DNA of 18,884 nucleotides from Acidobacteriota bacterium (GCA_029861655.1 JAOTZA010000020.1:1-18884); one strand, 5' to 3'. Positions 1 to 7,391 are shown, numbered from the stretch's first letter. Made by a program: numbers and translations. The notes: generated by a model not told the origin, from the sequence alone.

Positions 1-985
1 GCGTCGCCAATCGATCGTCGGCGAGTCGAGGTTCGAGCAAGGGGTGCCGCGCCCCCACTAGTCGAAGAGCCCGCCCTTCCCCCACCGGCATCAGGCGACA
101 GTCGATCCTCTGACCCCAACGCACAGCCGCCTGGCGAAGGTCAACCTCGGCCAACACCTCTACATGAGCGACCAGATCTTTGCGCGCCGAGTAGATCTCA
201 TCCACCAGTGCCTTGAATATCCGTCGCCTCTCTTCCTCCTGCTCGGCCAGCGCTTCCTGGAGCTCGTTGTTGGGCTCGACCGCCTCGAGCGGCTCGAAGT
301 AGAGACTCTTCGCCGTCGCGGATCGCCCATGTACCAATCCCGGCATCCGTCCCTTGGAGCCCGAACGCAGCAGCAGCAACAGCCGGCCTTCGTGGAGCGG
401 GATGGTCTCCTCGGCCATGTGCTCGCTATGACGCCGGGCAAGATCCTCGAGGCGGCGGTAGAGACCCTGACGCAACCGCCGGGCACGCTTTGCCGCCGTA
501 GCAAGTCGCGGGCTCGCCTCCTCGCGCACACTCCCCCGTTCATCCAAGGTCCTTTCAATTCCTCGCGCCAGATCGGAGAGATCTGGCAGCTCGGTCAGCC
601 AGGCGTCAAGTTCGGGACAGGAAGGATCCGCGCTCCGCACCTGCTCGGAGATTCCTGCCGACGCCCGTAACAAGTAACGAATCGGGGCCAACTCGGCGCC
701 CGCGAGGTTTGCCGGATCCCGCTCCAGCCGCTCCAAGACGGGGAGAACGGGTTCCTCGAATGCTTCGACCAGTGCCCCCTTTTCAAGAAGCTGCTCGACC
801 TCTCGCGCCCGCCGGAGATCCTGATCCAGACTCGCCCGATCCGTTGCGGGCCGCAGATCCAGAAGCGCTCGGCGACCGGCATCGGTCGCAGAGCCAGCAG
901 CTACCACGTTCAAGAAAGCGGGAAACTCAAGCGCCGTGAGCGTCGCGGCGGATGCGAAACGACTTTCGTCTCTCATCTCGACCAT
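1..985 (-). CDS. mutS2: Endonuclease MutS2 (partial, N-terminal part; gene runs off the left edge)
   Basis: Reading the minus strand from the ATG at 985 gives about 328 codons without a stop to the window edge. The protein opens with a MutS2-like N-terminus (TLTALEFPAFLNVVAAGSATDAGRR) at about residues 15-39. Further on come LDERGSVREEASPRLA, then GLVHGRSATAKSLYFEPLEAVEPNNEL, and close to the edge LVGARHPLLEPRLA. These match the order of the MutS2 core, lever and clamp regions just before the ATPase Walker A. The ATPase, KOW-like and Smr nuclease parts lie outside the window. In known MutS2 proteins the roles are suppression of recombination and rescue of collided ribosomes. An alternative ATG at 976 is possible; neither start has a clear Shine-Dalgarno. 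The gene follows rpsU with a terminator between them, so it probably needs its own promoter, which I cannot identify. Confidence 0.9.
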   Translation of the reverse strand, partial: MVEMRDESRFASAATLTALEFPAFLNVVAAGSATDAGRRALLDLRPATDRASLDQDLRRAREVEQLLEKGALVEAFEEPVLPVLERLERDPANLAGAELAPIRYLLRASAGISEQVRSADPSCPELDAWLTELPDLSDLARGIERTLDERGSVREEASPRLATAAKRARRLRQGLYRRLEDLARRHSEHMAEETIPLHEGRLLLLLRSGSKGRMPGLVHGRSATAKSLYFEPLEAVEPNNELQEALAEQEEERRRIFKALVDEIYSARKDLVAHVEVLAEVDLRQAAVRWGQRIDCRLMPVGEGRALRLVGARHPLLEPRLADDRLAT

Positions 986-1000
986 AGGAACCAAAACAAG

Positions 1001-1027
1001 AAAAGCGGGGACCACGTCCCCGCTTTT
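1001..1027 (-). terminator. Intrinsic terminator downstream of rpsU
   Basis: This is a perfect 12-bp inverted repeat (AAAAGCGGGGAC / GTCCCCGCTTTT) with a CAC loop. On the minus strand it is followed by a T-rich run (TTTTCTTGTTTT). It lies 20 bases after the rpsU stop and 15 bases before the mutS2 start, so it should end or attenuate rpsU transcription before mutS2. Confidence 0.85.
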
Positions 1028-1046
1028 CCAACTCTCAGATCGCGCC

Positions 1047-1268
1047 TCAGCGCAAACCGAGGCGTCGTTCTTCGGCCAGTTTGCGCAAGATCTTCTTGCG
1101 CGCCTGAATCGCCTTGCGCTTGCGTTTGACCGACGGCTTCTCGAAATGCTGCCGTCTCTTGAGCTCCGTCAAAACACCCGACTTTTCGCACTTGCGCTTG
1201 AATCGCCGCAGGGCATTCTCGAAACTCTCTTCTTCTCGAACCTGAACTCCGGGCAAATTTCCTATCAC
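1047..1268 (-). CDS. rpsU: 30S ribosomal protein S21
   Basis: This is a small basic protein of the 30S subunit. S21 hallmarks are visible: VREEESFENALRRFKRKCEKSGVL near the N-terminus, then FEKPSVKRKRKAIQARKK, and an Arg/Lys-rich tail. The open frame begins with GTG at 1268 (73 residues). A TTG at 1256, giving MPGVQVREEE, matches the usual S21 N-terminus better and has AGGA just upstream, although the spacing is short; I cannot decide between the two. S21 acts in initiation at the platform of the small subunit. The gene lies between a lipoprotein gene and mutS2 on the same strand and is followed by a strong terminator. A weak TTGACG -35-like element at 1345-1350 could belong to its promoter. 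Confidence 0.95.
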   Translation of the reverse strand: MIGNLPGVQVREEESFENALRRFKRKCEKSGVLTELKRRQHFEKPSVKRKRKAIQARKKILRKLAEERRLGLR

Positions 1269-1355
1269 CTCGCCTTCGATTTTGGATCGGCCTACGGCCG
1301 GGTCGCCGTGGCGCCGGCGGAGTTTCCCCGATCCGGCCCCCAGGCGTCAAGTCCA

Positions 1356-2132
1356 CTATCCCTCGCCTTCCCCCTGCCCGCGAACCTCCTCGAAATTGGT
1401 CCGGTAGACGACCAATTCGTCGGACTTGTTCTTGCGGAACCAAACCGCCGAGGCCTCGTTCTTCTCGTTGACCGGATAGAACCAAGCCACCACTTTGCGT
1501 TCGGGGTATTCCCGGATGTTCCGCAGGTTGACCGGTCCGAGCATTTCCCTGACCTGCTCAGGAGACATCCCCTTGGCCACCTGACCCAGACGCTCCTCGG
1601 TCATGAACCTCATCTCCTCGGCGCTCGCCAAGACGGCCTTGAGGCTCTCGTTGTCCGGATCGAGCTCCAGCGCGTCAGTGAAGATGCTGATCGCCTTCTT
1701 GTAGTCTCCTCCCTCCTCGATCCACTCTCCGCCCAAGAGGATGTCTTCGTCACTCTTCATCCGGATCACCGCCAACTGCCTCTCGGTCGCCGGTTCGTCG
1801 GCGAACATCGGGTCGATCTCGTTGAGATAGTTGCCGATTCGCGTCAGAAAGTCACCGGCCGTACTTTCGATCTCGCTCTTCTTTTCTTCAATTTGCGCCG
1901 CCAGGTCGTCGGCGGGAGCTTCTTCACCTTCCACCGGTTCCGCACCAGCAGCTTCTTCCAAGCCGGCCAGTTCTTCACGAAGCGAATCCAGCTTGCCATC
2001 GGCTTCGCTCAGCAATGCCCATTCAGCCTCGGCGGCCTCATTGACTGCCGGTCCCTTGGGTCCACAAGCAATACTGGTCGCCATCAAAAGCGCCATACAG
2101 ACGAGGCTCAACTCACGATTCAGACAACGCAT
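1356..2132 (-). CDS. Lipoprotein with a TPR-like segment and a C-terminal BamE/SmpA-OmlA-like domain
   Basis: The start at 2132 is set by AAGGAG eight bases upstream; the open frame extends further up but without signal or binding site. The protein has 258 residues. It begins with a lipoprotein signal (hydrophobic stretch LVCMALLMATSIAC, lipobox SIAC, lipidated Cys23). A Glu/Ala-rich, probably coiled segment follows at about 30-110, then a TPR-like helix pair (YKKAISIFTDALELDPDNES). The C-terminal 70 residues (GMSPEQVREMLGP, then VVAWFYP, then ASAVWFRK) resemble the SmpA/OmlA fold, in which G-M-T-x-x-x-V-x-x-x-L-G-x-P is typical. BamE has that fold and binds the outer-membrane insertase, but this protein is not BamE itself: it is longer and has the TPR-like part. 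A periplasmic envelope role is inference. Confidence 0.8.
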   Translation of the reverse strand: MRCLNRELSLVCMALLMATSIACGPKGPAVNEAAEAEWALLSEADGKLDSLREELAGLEEAAGAEPVEGEEAPADDLAAQIEEKKSEIESTAGDFLTRIGNYLNEIDPMFADEPATERQLAVIRMKSDEDILLGGEWIEEGGDYKKAISIFTDALELDPDNESLKAVLASAEEMRFMTEERLGQVAKGMSPEQVREMLGPVNLRNIREYPERKVVAWFYPVNEKNEASAVWFRKNKSDELVVYRTNFEEVRGQGEGEG

Positions 2133-2193
2133 CGTATTTCTCCTTGCGATCACGGGGCTCGATGTTGGGCTTCCTGCCAAGAAGCGGAACGAA

Positions 2194-2222
2194 AAAATAC
2201 CATAGCCAAGATAACCCGACAA
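2194..2222 (-). promoter_or_regulatory. Candidate sigma70-type promoter of the BamE-like lipoprotein gene
   Basis: On the minus strand TTGTCG (2222-2217) and TATTTT (2199-2194) are separated by 17 bases, each matching consensus at 4 of 6 positions. The predicted start lies about 55 bases before the ATG at 2132. This is pattern-based only. Confidence 0.4.
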
Positions 2223-2276
2223 GACCAAAGAGGGCTGGAAGCTCAGTCTCTTCAATGGTTTTCGAGCCTTCCTTCC

Positions 2277-2305
2277 TTGACAGTACTCAGGGCCGACTGG
2301 ATAAT
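2277..2305 (+). promoter_or_regulatory. Near-consensus sigma70-type promoter for the GAF-like gene
   Basis: A perfect TTGACA (2277-2282), a 17-base spacer and GATAAT (2300-2305, 5 of 6) precede the gene starting at 2341. The predicted transcript start is near 2312, giving a leader of about 30 bases that holds GGAGG at 2334-2338. It is the best housekeeping-type promoter in the window and is divergent from the lipoprotein promoter. Confidence 0.75.
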
Positions 2306-2340
2306 CGTCGCCGTCGAAGAGATTTCCCACCGCGGAGGCG

Positions 2341-3888
2341 ATGATGTCCCTGACCGACCTGTTCAAAGATCTGGACCCGACGCTAGCAGAAGTTCTCGAC
2401 AAGACGACTCGGGCGCTCCGCGCGGAGTTCGACGAGAAGCTCGAGCTCGCGATGTCGCCACAGGGCGAGGTTGCCGTCGCTCAGGCGGTGGCACCCGCTC
2501 CGGAGCACGAACCGGAGCCCGAGGCAGGTGCTGACGCCGCGGCCTTGGGCGATCTTCTCGACCCGGTCGAGGAACTCAAGCACGCCGTTACCGCCATCGA
2601 TGCGTGCGGTTCGCAGGGAGAGGTTCTCGAAGCCCTGGTGGCCGGGTGTGCCCGGTTTTCTTCCCGCGCCGCTGTTTTTCTCCTTCGCGGTGGCGACGCC
2701 TTCGGTTGGGGAGGCCATGGTTTCGACCTCAACCAAGAGGAGTTCAAAAAGACCCGTCTCCAAATCGAGTCAGCTCCGGCCTGGGCCGCGCTGGCCGGCG
2801 GATCAGGAGCCGTCGCCTTGAGCACCGATGAGTGTCGCCGCGTGACGAATCTTTTGTCCGCCAAGGCGCCTCAAATGGGGATCCTCCTCCCCTTTGTGCT
2901 CGGAAACCAGCCGGCGGCCGTCATCTACTGCGACCGCCTGGAAGACGATCAGGCGCCGCAGATCTCGGCGCTCCAGATCCTCATCTTCATCGCCAGCCAA
3001 GTGCTCGAAAACCTGCCGGTCCGCGACCGAGATCACACCGCGACTCTGCGTTTGAGCGACAGTGGCGCCGCGGTTGCCATGCCGGTTGTCGAACCGATCG
3101 AAGCTGAACCGGCACCGGTCGATACAGCCCTCCCGGCAGAAGACATCCAGGAGATCCGGGCTGTCGAACCCCAACTCCCACCGATCAGCGAACCGGAACC
3201 GCCCGTGGCAATTGTGCCCGAGAGCGCGCCCGAGCCCATAGAAGTCGAACCGGAACCGGTCGAAATCGCAGCCCCTGTAGAGGACCACGAAGAGATCGGA
3301 GCGCTCGAGCCATCGGAAGCCGAAACCAGTCTCCCTCGACAGGAAGAGCCTCAACCGCCGGCTGCGGTAACGCCCGCGAGTGAGCCCGAGCCTTTGTCGC
3401 CGGTGGTTTCGGCTCCGGCCCCGCAAGTAGTTCCGGAATCGGCGACACCCGTGGTCGGAATCGATGCCCCGGCGGGTCCAGCGCCGGTGTCTTCGCCCGG
3501 CGCTCCAGTCCCTCCGCTGACTCCACCAACTCCTGGTGGAGAGAGCAGCACCCAAGTGGCACCACCCGAGGACGTCAAAGGCCCTGGGTGGGCCTTTACC
3601 TCGGGCCCCGGCGCCGCCGGCTCGGAATCAGCCGAGGGCTCAGAGGACGAAGAAGCGCGGCGGCTGGCGCGGCTCCTGGTAACCGAGATCAAGCTCTACA
3701 ACGAGGAGCAGGTCGAACAGGGACGCCTGAAGGGTAACGTCTACTCGCTTTTGCGTGAGGACATCGACCGCTCACGACAAATCTTCGAGGATCGAATCGA
3801 CGACCAAGTCCGTGGCACAAAGGACTATTTTCACGAAGCCTGCGTCCGGATTCTCGCCGGCGGAGACCCCTCCGTACTGGGTTTCTAG
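2341..3888 (+). CDS. GAF-like domain protein with long Pro/Glu-rich linker and conserved-looking helical C-terminus (function unknown)
   Basis: The protein has 515 residues. GGAGG upstream serves the ATG at 2341 or, with better spacing, the one at 2344. Visible parts in order: a short helical N-terminus (about 1-45); an Ala/Glu/Pro stretch; a globular region (about 80-222) with a GAF-like pattern (AVTAIDACGSQGEVLEALV, then AAVFLLRG, GILLPFVLGNQPAAVIYCDR and ISALQILIFIASQVLEN); a linker of about 200 residues rich in Pro, Glu, Val and Ala (about 230-430); and a charged helical end (ARRLARLLVTEIKLYNEE, then LLREDIDRSRQIFEDRI, ending VRILAGGDPSVLG). No signal peptide or membrane segment is seen, so it is probably cytoplasmic. 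The end module looks like a separate conserved unit that I associate, from memory, with proteins of deep-branching Gram-negative lineages. A signalling or scaffold role is inference; I see no catalytic motif. Confidence 0.7.
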   Translation: MMSLTDLFKDLDPTLAEVLDKTTRALRAEFDEKLELAMSPQGEVAVAQAVAPAPEHEPEPEAGADAAALGDLLDPVEELKHAVTAIDACGSQGEVLEALVAGCARFSSRAAVFLLRGGDAFGWGGHGFDLNQEEFKKTRLQIESAPAWAALAGGSGAVALSTDECRRVTNLLSAKAPQMGILLPFVLGNQPAAVIYCDRLEDDQAPQISALQILIFIASQVLENLPVRDRDHTATLRLSDSGAAVAMPVVEPIEAEPAPVDTALPAEDIQEIRAVEPQLPPISEPEPPVAIVPESAPEPIEVEPEPVEIAAPVEDHEEIGALEPSEAETSLPRQEEPQPPAAVTPASEPEPLSPVVSAPAPQVVPESATPVVGIDAPAGPAPVSSPGAPVPPLTPPTPGGESSTQVAPPEDVKGPGWAFTSGPGAAGSESAEGSEDEEARRLARLLVTEIKLYNEEQVEQGRLKGNVYSLLREDIDRSRQIFEDRIDDQVRGTKDYFHEACVRILAGGDPSVLGF

Positions 3889-3940
3889 CTACACGTCGTG
3901 GAGCGTGACTTGGTTCACAGCTTGTCGACTGCTCGGTTCG

Positions 3941-3957
3941 TATAGTCCAGTAGCAAG
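3941..3957 (+). promoter_or_regulatory. Candidate leaderless promoter (-10 box) of the lytic transglycosylase gene
   Basis: TATAGT at 3941-3946 is followed by 11 bases and then the ATG at 3958, with no Shine-Dalgarno between. The expected transcript start is about 5 bases before the ATG. No good -35 is visible. The sequence TATAGTCC-NN-TAGCA recurs before the RNase H gene. Confidence 0.45.
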
Positions 3958-6168
3958 ATGTGCTGGCTCCGGTTGTACCGTCTTCTTCTCGCCTCCGTCT
4001 CGGTTGCGGGCGCTCTGGCGTTGATCGGTTCGTTGGCAAACGCCAACACCCCGTCCGCCGACACCACAGCGATCAGCGGTCTCGCACAGTCACCAGCCGT
4101 TGAAGCGGCCCAAGCCCTTCGATCCGGCAACTGTGACCTGGCGGCCGCCCGGCTGGCTCGATACTCCACAGCGGCTACCACCGAACCCCTCGAAGAAGAG
4201 GTTCTTTTGGGTCTTTATGCCCACGCCTGCCAGCGTTATTCGGCCAGCCTCGAGCACCTTCGCTCGGCGGAGGGCTACACCGGACCTCTCGCCGACTGGC
4301 GTCTTTCGTCAATCGCCGAGAGTGCCGCCAGCCTGGGCCAGATAGAGGCTGCTCGCGACAGCCTCAGTCGCCTTGTCCGCGAATATCCCGAATCTCCCCT
4401 CCTTCGCCGATCCGTGGTGGAAGCCATCGAGCTAGCCGTCCAGGGAGGCGACCTCCCGCTGGCTCGAGACCTCATCGAAGACGGAGCGGAATTGGAGCTG
4501 GACCCTGAACTCGACCAACGTCTTCAGATCGCAGCCTGGAAACTCGCTTCGGAGTTATTGGATGACGAGTTGGAGCGCTCCGCGGCGCGCGCTCTCCTGG
4601 TCCGACACCCACTGAGAGCAGCGGAGCTGGAGGTCGTCGAGGTTTTTCGCCATCCGTCCGGCGAGCTCAAATGGACGAAGTTTCTCTCTCGCCCGGAGGT
4701 CCTCGAACGATGCCGGGGTCTGATCGCGGCTGACCTCCCCGCCCAGGCCGTCTCACTTCTGGAGCAAGCTGCACCGGCCGACCGCGATCTCGAGTGGACT
4801 CTGGTCATGGGCGAGGCGCTGACCGAGGATCACAGAGGTGTGGAGGCCCTGGACACGCTCCTGGTCGTCGAACCACAACCGACCGAGGATGAGATCCGCG
4901 TCGAATGGCTGCGCGCTCGCGCCTCCCTGGAAGCATCACGAGCCCGAAAAGGCGGCACCCTCACCTCGGACGAGAGGCGCCAGATGCGAGCTCGCGCGCA
5001 CGAACACCTGCGCCGCCTTCTCGGCCTCGGAGCCGAACGACAGTTGGCCATCAGGGCCCTGCGTATCTTGTTTTCCGATCTTGCCGAAGCCGAGCGCTTC
5101 GAGGAAGCCATCGAAATCCTCCAGGCTCTCCAGAGCGTTGATCCATCGGATACAACCGGTGCCCGATATCTGTGGCGCCTCGGCTGGAGCGAGTTCGACG
5201 ATCGCAACTACTCGAGCGCCGTTGGCTATTGGACCGAGCTGGGCAAGTTATACCCCGGCAGCTCCTACACGCGGGCCGGACTTTACTGGTCGGCCCGCGG
5301 CCACCGCGCACTCGGAAACGACCTCCGTGCCGATGAGATGCTGCGACGGGTGGCACAGGAGGACTTCCCGGACTTCTACCGCCAGCATGCACTGCAGCAG
5401 GTCGACTCACCCGCCGAGACCCATGGGGGCCCCGAGGTCCAGCGCGCCGAGTGGCCCAGGGACCCGCTGCTTGCGCGTGCCGGAATGCTCACCGAGATTG
5501 GGCTCGACGAAGCGGCACTGACAGAGCTCGGGCTGCTCGCCGCGAGTGCTGAACCGCGGGCGGCGAACGCCTTGCACTCACAGATTCTCGCCAACCAGGG
5601 TAAGGTCCGTGATTCGATCATCGCCCTACGCCGGGCCTTCCCGGAACTCGGAACCCCGGCCGAAAGTCGCGCCCCGGAAAGGGCACGCCGTCTCTATTAC
5701 CCGCTGGAGTACAGCGAGATCATCGAGAGCCACGCCAAGCGCCAAGCGCTTCCCGCCCATCTGGTCTTTGGGATGATCCGCCAAGAGAGCGCCTTCGACG
5801 CCAGCGCCCGCAGCTGGGCCGGCGCTCGCGGGTTGATGCAGGTCATGCCCGCCACGGGGCGCGAGTTGGCTCAACGAATGGGCCTACGCTATTCCCGCGA
5901 ACGACTTTCGGATCCCGGATTCAGCGTCCAACTGGGCACCGCTTACTTCCGCCAGGTCCTGCGCATGTTCGACGGCAACCAGCAGCTCGCTCTCGCCGGC
6001 TACAACGCCGGCCCCTATCGGATCAAGCGCCTCTGGAAACAAGCGGGGACAGAACCGGAGCTGGACCGTTTTCTCGAGAATCTTCCGATGGAAGAAACCA
6101 AGACCTACGTCAAGCGGGTGACGCTCTACGCCGGCCGCTACCGCGATCTCTACGACACCGAGAGCTGA
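3958..6168 (+). CDS. slt: Soluble lytic murein transglycosylase, Slt70 type, with superhelical TPR-like N-terminal region
   Basis: The protein has 736 residues. It starts with an export signal (RLLLASVSVAGALALIGSLANA, cleavage probably near residue 29). A long alpha-helical solenoid of TPR-like repeats follows (about 40-580), for example YLWRLGWSEFDDRNYSSAVGYW. The C-terminal catalytic domain (about 585-730) has the three family motifs: IRQESAFD with catalytic Glu610, GARGLMQVMPAT at about 622-633, and AGYNAGPYR at about 680-688. Enzymes of this class cleave the MurNAc-GlcNAc bond of peptidoglycan and leave a 1,6-anhydro end; the superhelix resembles the E. coli Slt70 ring. The length is somewhat above that of Slt70. 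The gene lies 69 bases after the GAF-like gene and has no Shine-Dalgarno, but has TATAGT 11 bases upstream. It is followed by a tRNA gene. Confidence 0.93.
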   Translation: MCWLRLYRLLLASVSVAGALALIGSLANANTPSADTTAISGLAQSPAVEAAQALRSGNCDLAAARLARYSTAATTEPLEEEVLLGLYAHACQRYSASLEHLRSAEGYTGPLADWRLSSIAESAASLGQIEAARDSLSRLVREYPESPLLRRSVVEAIELAVQGGDLPLARDLIEDGAELELDPELDQRLQIAAWKLASELLDDELERSAARALLVRHPLRAAELEVVEVFRHPSGELKWTKFLSRPEVLERCRGLIAADLPAQAVSLLEQAAPADRDLEWTLVMGEALTEDHRGVEALDTLLVVEPQPTEDEIRVEWLRARASLEASRARKGGTLTSDERRQMRARAHEHLRRLLGLGAERQLAIRALRILFSDLAEAERFEEAIEILQALQSVDPSDTTGARYLWRLGWSEFDDRNYSSAVGYWTELGKLYPGSSYTRAGLYWSARGHRALGNDLRADEMLRRVAQEDFPDFYRQHALQQVDSPAETHGGPEVQRAEWPRDPLLARAGMLTEIGLDEAALTELGLLAASAEPRAANALHSQILANQGKVRDSIIALRRAFPELGTPAESRAPERARRLYYPLEYSEIIESHAKRQALPAHLVFGMIRQESAFDASARSWAGARGLMQVMPATGRELAQRMGLRYSRERLSDPGFSVQLGTAYFRQVLRMFDGNQQLALAGYNAGPYRIKRLWKQAGTEPELDRFLENLPMEETKTYVKRVTLYAGRYRDLYDTES

Positions 6169-6188
6169 GCGCGGACCCGGCAAGAAGC

Positions 6189-6205
6189 GTGCCGCGTAGC
6201 GGCGC
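6189..6205 (+). terminator. Weak hairpin after the transglycosylase gene
   Basis: GTGCCGC and GCGGCGC pair (one G-U) across a three-base GTA loop, followed by CTCTTGCT, a poor T tract. It may reduce read-through from slt into the tRNA. It lies directly before the tRNA -10 element, so the two signals are adjacent. Confidence 0.35.
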
Positions 6206-6208
6206 TCT

Positions 6209-6219
6209 TGCTATATACT
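6209..6219 (+). promoter_or_regulatory. Extended -10 promoter of the CAU tRNA gene
   Basis: TG followed after one base by TATATA (6212-6217) forms an extended -10 element. The predicted start is close to 6225, about 20 bases before the mature tRNA. No convincing -35 is seen. A run of eight C at 6223-6230 lies in the leader. Confidence 0.5.
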
Positions 6220-6246
6220 CCTCCCCCCCCGAATCCGGGGCGCTGA

Positions 6247-6319
6247 GGGTCCATAGCTCAGCGGTTAGAGCATCCGGCTCATAACCGGCAGGTCCCTGGT
6301 TCGAATCCAGGTGGGCCCA
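6247..6319 (+). tRNA. tRNA with CAU anticodon: elongator Met or Ile2 (not initiator)
   Basis: A full cloverleaf of 73 nt can be drawn. The acceptor GGGTCCA pairs with TGGGCCC (one G-U), the D arm is GCTC/GAGC, the anticodon loop is CTCATAA with CAT, the variable loop is AGGTC, and the T arm CCTGG-TTCGAAT-CCAGG is perfect. The discriminator is A at 6319 and the CCA tail is not encoded. Position 1-72 is a G-C pair and the anticodon stem lacks the three G-C pairs of initiators, so it is not tRNA-fMet. The closing pair of the anticodon stem (27-43) is a T-C mismatch. Whether it is Met or the lysidine-modified Ile2 cannot be decided by eye. Confidence 0.93.
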
Positions 6320-6419
6320 CGAACCCGACCCTGGAACGTCGCCATGAAACGGCACATTCGAGAAAAGAACAAGCACTGCACAGCCGACAAGGGCTCGCTG
6401 CGAGGCCAAAAGAGAATCA

Positions 6420-6454
6420 AAGGGGTGTCCTCTCGGGACACCCCTTCGGCTTTT
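6420..6454 (+). terminator. Intrinsic terminator downstream of the tRNA
   Basis: An 11-bp stem (AAGGGGTGTCC with GGACACCCCTT) with a TCTCG loop is followed by CGGCTTTT. It lies about 100 bases after the tRNA and 20 bases before the zinc-ribbon gene, so it should end the tRNA transcript. The stretch between tRNA and hairpin has no convincing gene. Confidence 0.75.
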
Positions 6455-6474
6455 GCTCACAAGACGGAGGGTCG

Positions 6475-7212
6475 ATGGAGACTGATTTGAAGACCGTGGT
6501 CAGCTTGCAGGAAGCAATCGACGATCTGCGGACTCACCAGGCGCAGCTGCACGGGATCCCTGACTGGATGCAGGAACTGCATGATCGGCATAGTGAAAGA
6601 AAGGCAGAAATTGATGCCTTGCAGGAAACACTCGATGAAACCCAGGCCGAACAGCGCGCCGCCGAGGCAGAGACGGCGGACCTGCAGACCAAGCTAAAGA
6701 CGTTTCAGGAACAGATCGGCCTGGTGCGTAACCAACGCGAGTACGCGGCGCTGTTGCAAGAGATCGACACCGTCAAGGGACACATCCGAGAGGCCGAGGA
6801 CAAAGGGCTGAGTGCCCTCGAGCGGCAAGAGGAGAGTCAGAAAAGCCTCGACGAAGAGCTTCAGAACTTCGCCGAGCTCGATGGCCAGTACAAAACCGAG
6901 CTCGTGAAGTGGGAAGGCCAGAAACCACAGATTGCGGAGCGAATTGGTGAGCTTGAGATCGAAGTCAAAACCCTCGAAGAACGGCTGCCGAAGGCAGTCC
7001 TCGGTCTTTTTCGACGGATCCTCGACCGCCACGAAAACCAGGCGTTGGCACCCATCCAAAAGCTTCAACGCGCGGGCAAAGGGCCCCAGATGTGGCACTG
7101 CGGAGCTTGCAACTACAGCGTCCGCCCTCAGTCGGTCGTCGAGATCGCCAACAACGGCTCCCTGGTGCCCTGCGACAGCTGCAAGCGCATCCTCTATTTG
7201 CCGGAAGTCTGA
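6475..7212 (+). CDS. cdsZ: Coiled-coil protein with C-terminal C4 zinc ribbon (CdsZ/DUF164 family)
   Basis: The protein has 245 residues and a good Shine-Dalgarno (GGAGG six bases before the ATG). Residues about 10-185 form a long, charged antiparallel coiled coil, including the family-typical VRNQREYAALLQEIDTVK. The end holds two CxxC pairs (Cys209/Cys212 in WHCGACN and Cys233/Cys236 in VPCDSCKRILYL) that should bind zinc. This is the architecture of the zf-RING_7 (former DUF164) family. Some members, called CdsZ, have been proposed as regulators in diverse bacteria; the molecular job here is unknown. The next gene on the strand is RNase HI, after a 179-base GC-rich gap. The symbol is given by family resemblance only. 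Confidence 0.85.
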   Translation: METDLKTVVSLQEAIDDLRTHQAQLHGIPDWMQELHDRHSERKAEIDALQETLDETQAEQRAAEAETADLQTKLKTFQEQIGLVRNQREYAALLQEIDTVKGHIREAEDKGLSALERQEESQKSLDEELQNFAELDGQYKTELVKWEGQKPQIAERIGELEIEVKTLEERLPKAVLGLFRRILDRHENQALAPIQKLQRAGKGPQMWHCGACNYSVRPQSVVEIANNGSLVPCDSCKRILYLPEV

Positions 7213-7375
7213 CCGAACGCCAAGTGGACTGTAAGGTCCAATCGGCTAGCGGATGGCGCCGCGGATCGTCGCCGTGGGCAAGGCGTGAAGACGCAGGCGT
7301 ACCGGTGCGCACGGCGAGGAAGCGCAACGCCGCTCAGGGCGGCGAGACCAAGCCAGGCGGCAGGCGTTTGGGCGT

Positions 7376-7391
7376 TATAGTCCGCTAGCAT
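7376..7391 (+). promoter_or_regulatory. Candidate leaderless promoter (-10 box) of the RNase HI gene
   Basis: TATAGT (7376-7381) lies 10 bases before the ATG at 7392, with no Shine-Dalgarno between. Expected leader length is 3-4 bases. The context TATAGTCC-NN-TAGCA is shared with the slt upstream region. No -35 is visible. Confidence 0.45.

Noticed and set aside
160..882. Minus-strand ORFs at 160-558 and 595-882
   Set aside because: They are other-frame shadows of the edge-truncated mutS2 gene, whose frame is open from 985 to the window start.
936..2534. Long plus-strand ORF of 532 codons
   Set aside because: It lies antisense to rpsU and the lipoprotein gene, both of which are clear; long shadow frames are common in GC-rich DNA.
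6343..6489. Small ORF of about 48 codons after the tRNA
   Set aside because: It runs through the terminator hairpin and into the cdsZ start, has no Shine-Dalgarno and no recognisable protein pattern.
7213..7391. RNase P RNA between cdsZ and rnhA
   Set aside because: The gap is far too short and lacks the conserved GAGGAAAGTCC and ACAGAA-type core sequences; only scattered similarity such as GAGACCAAG is seen.
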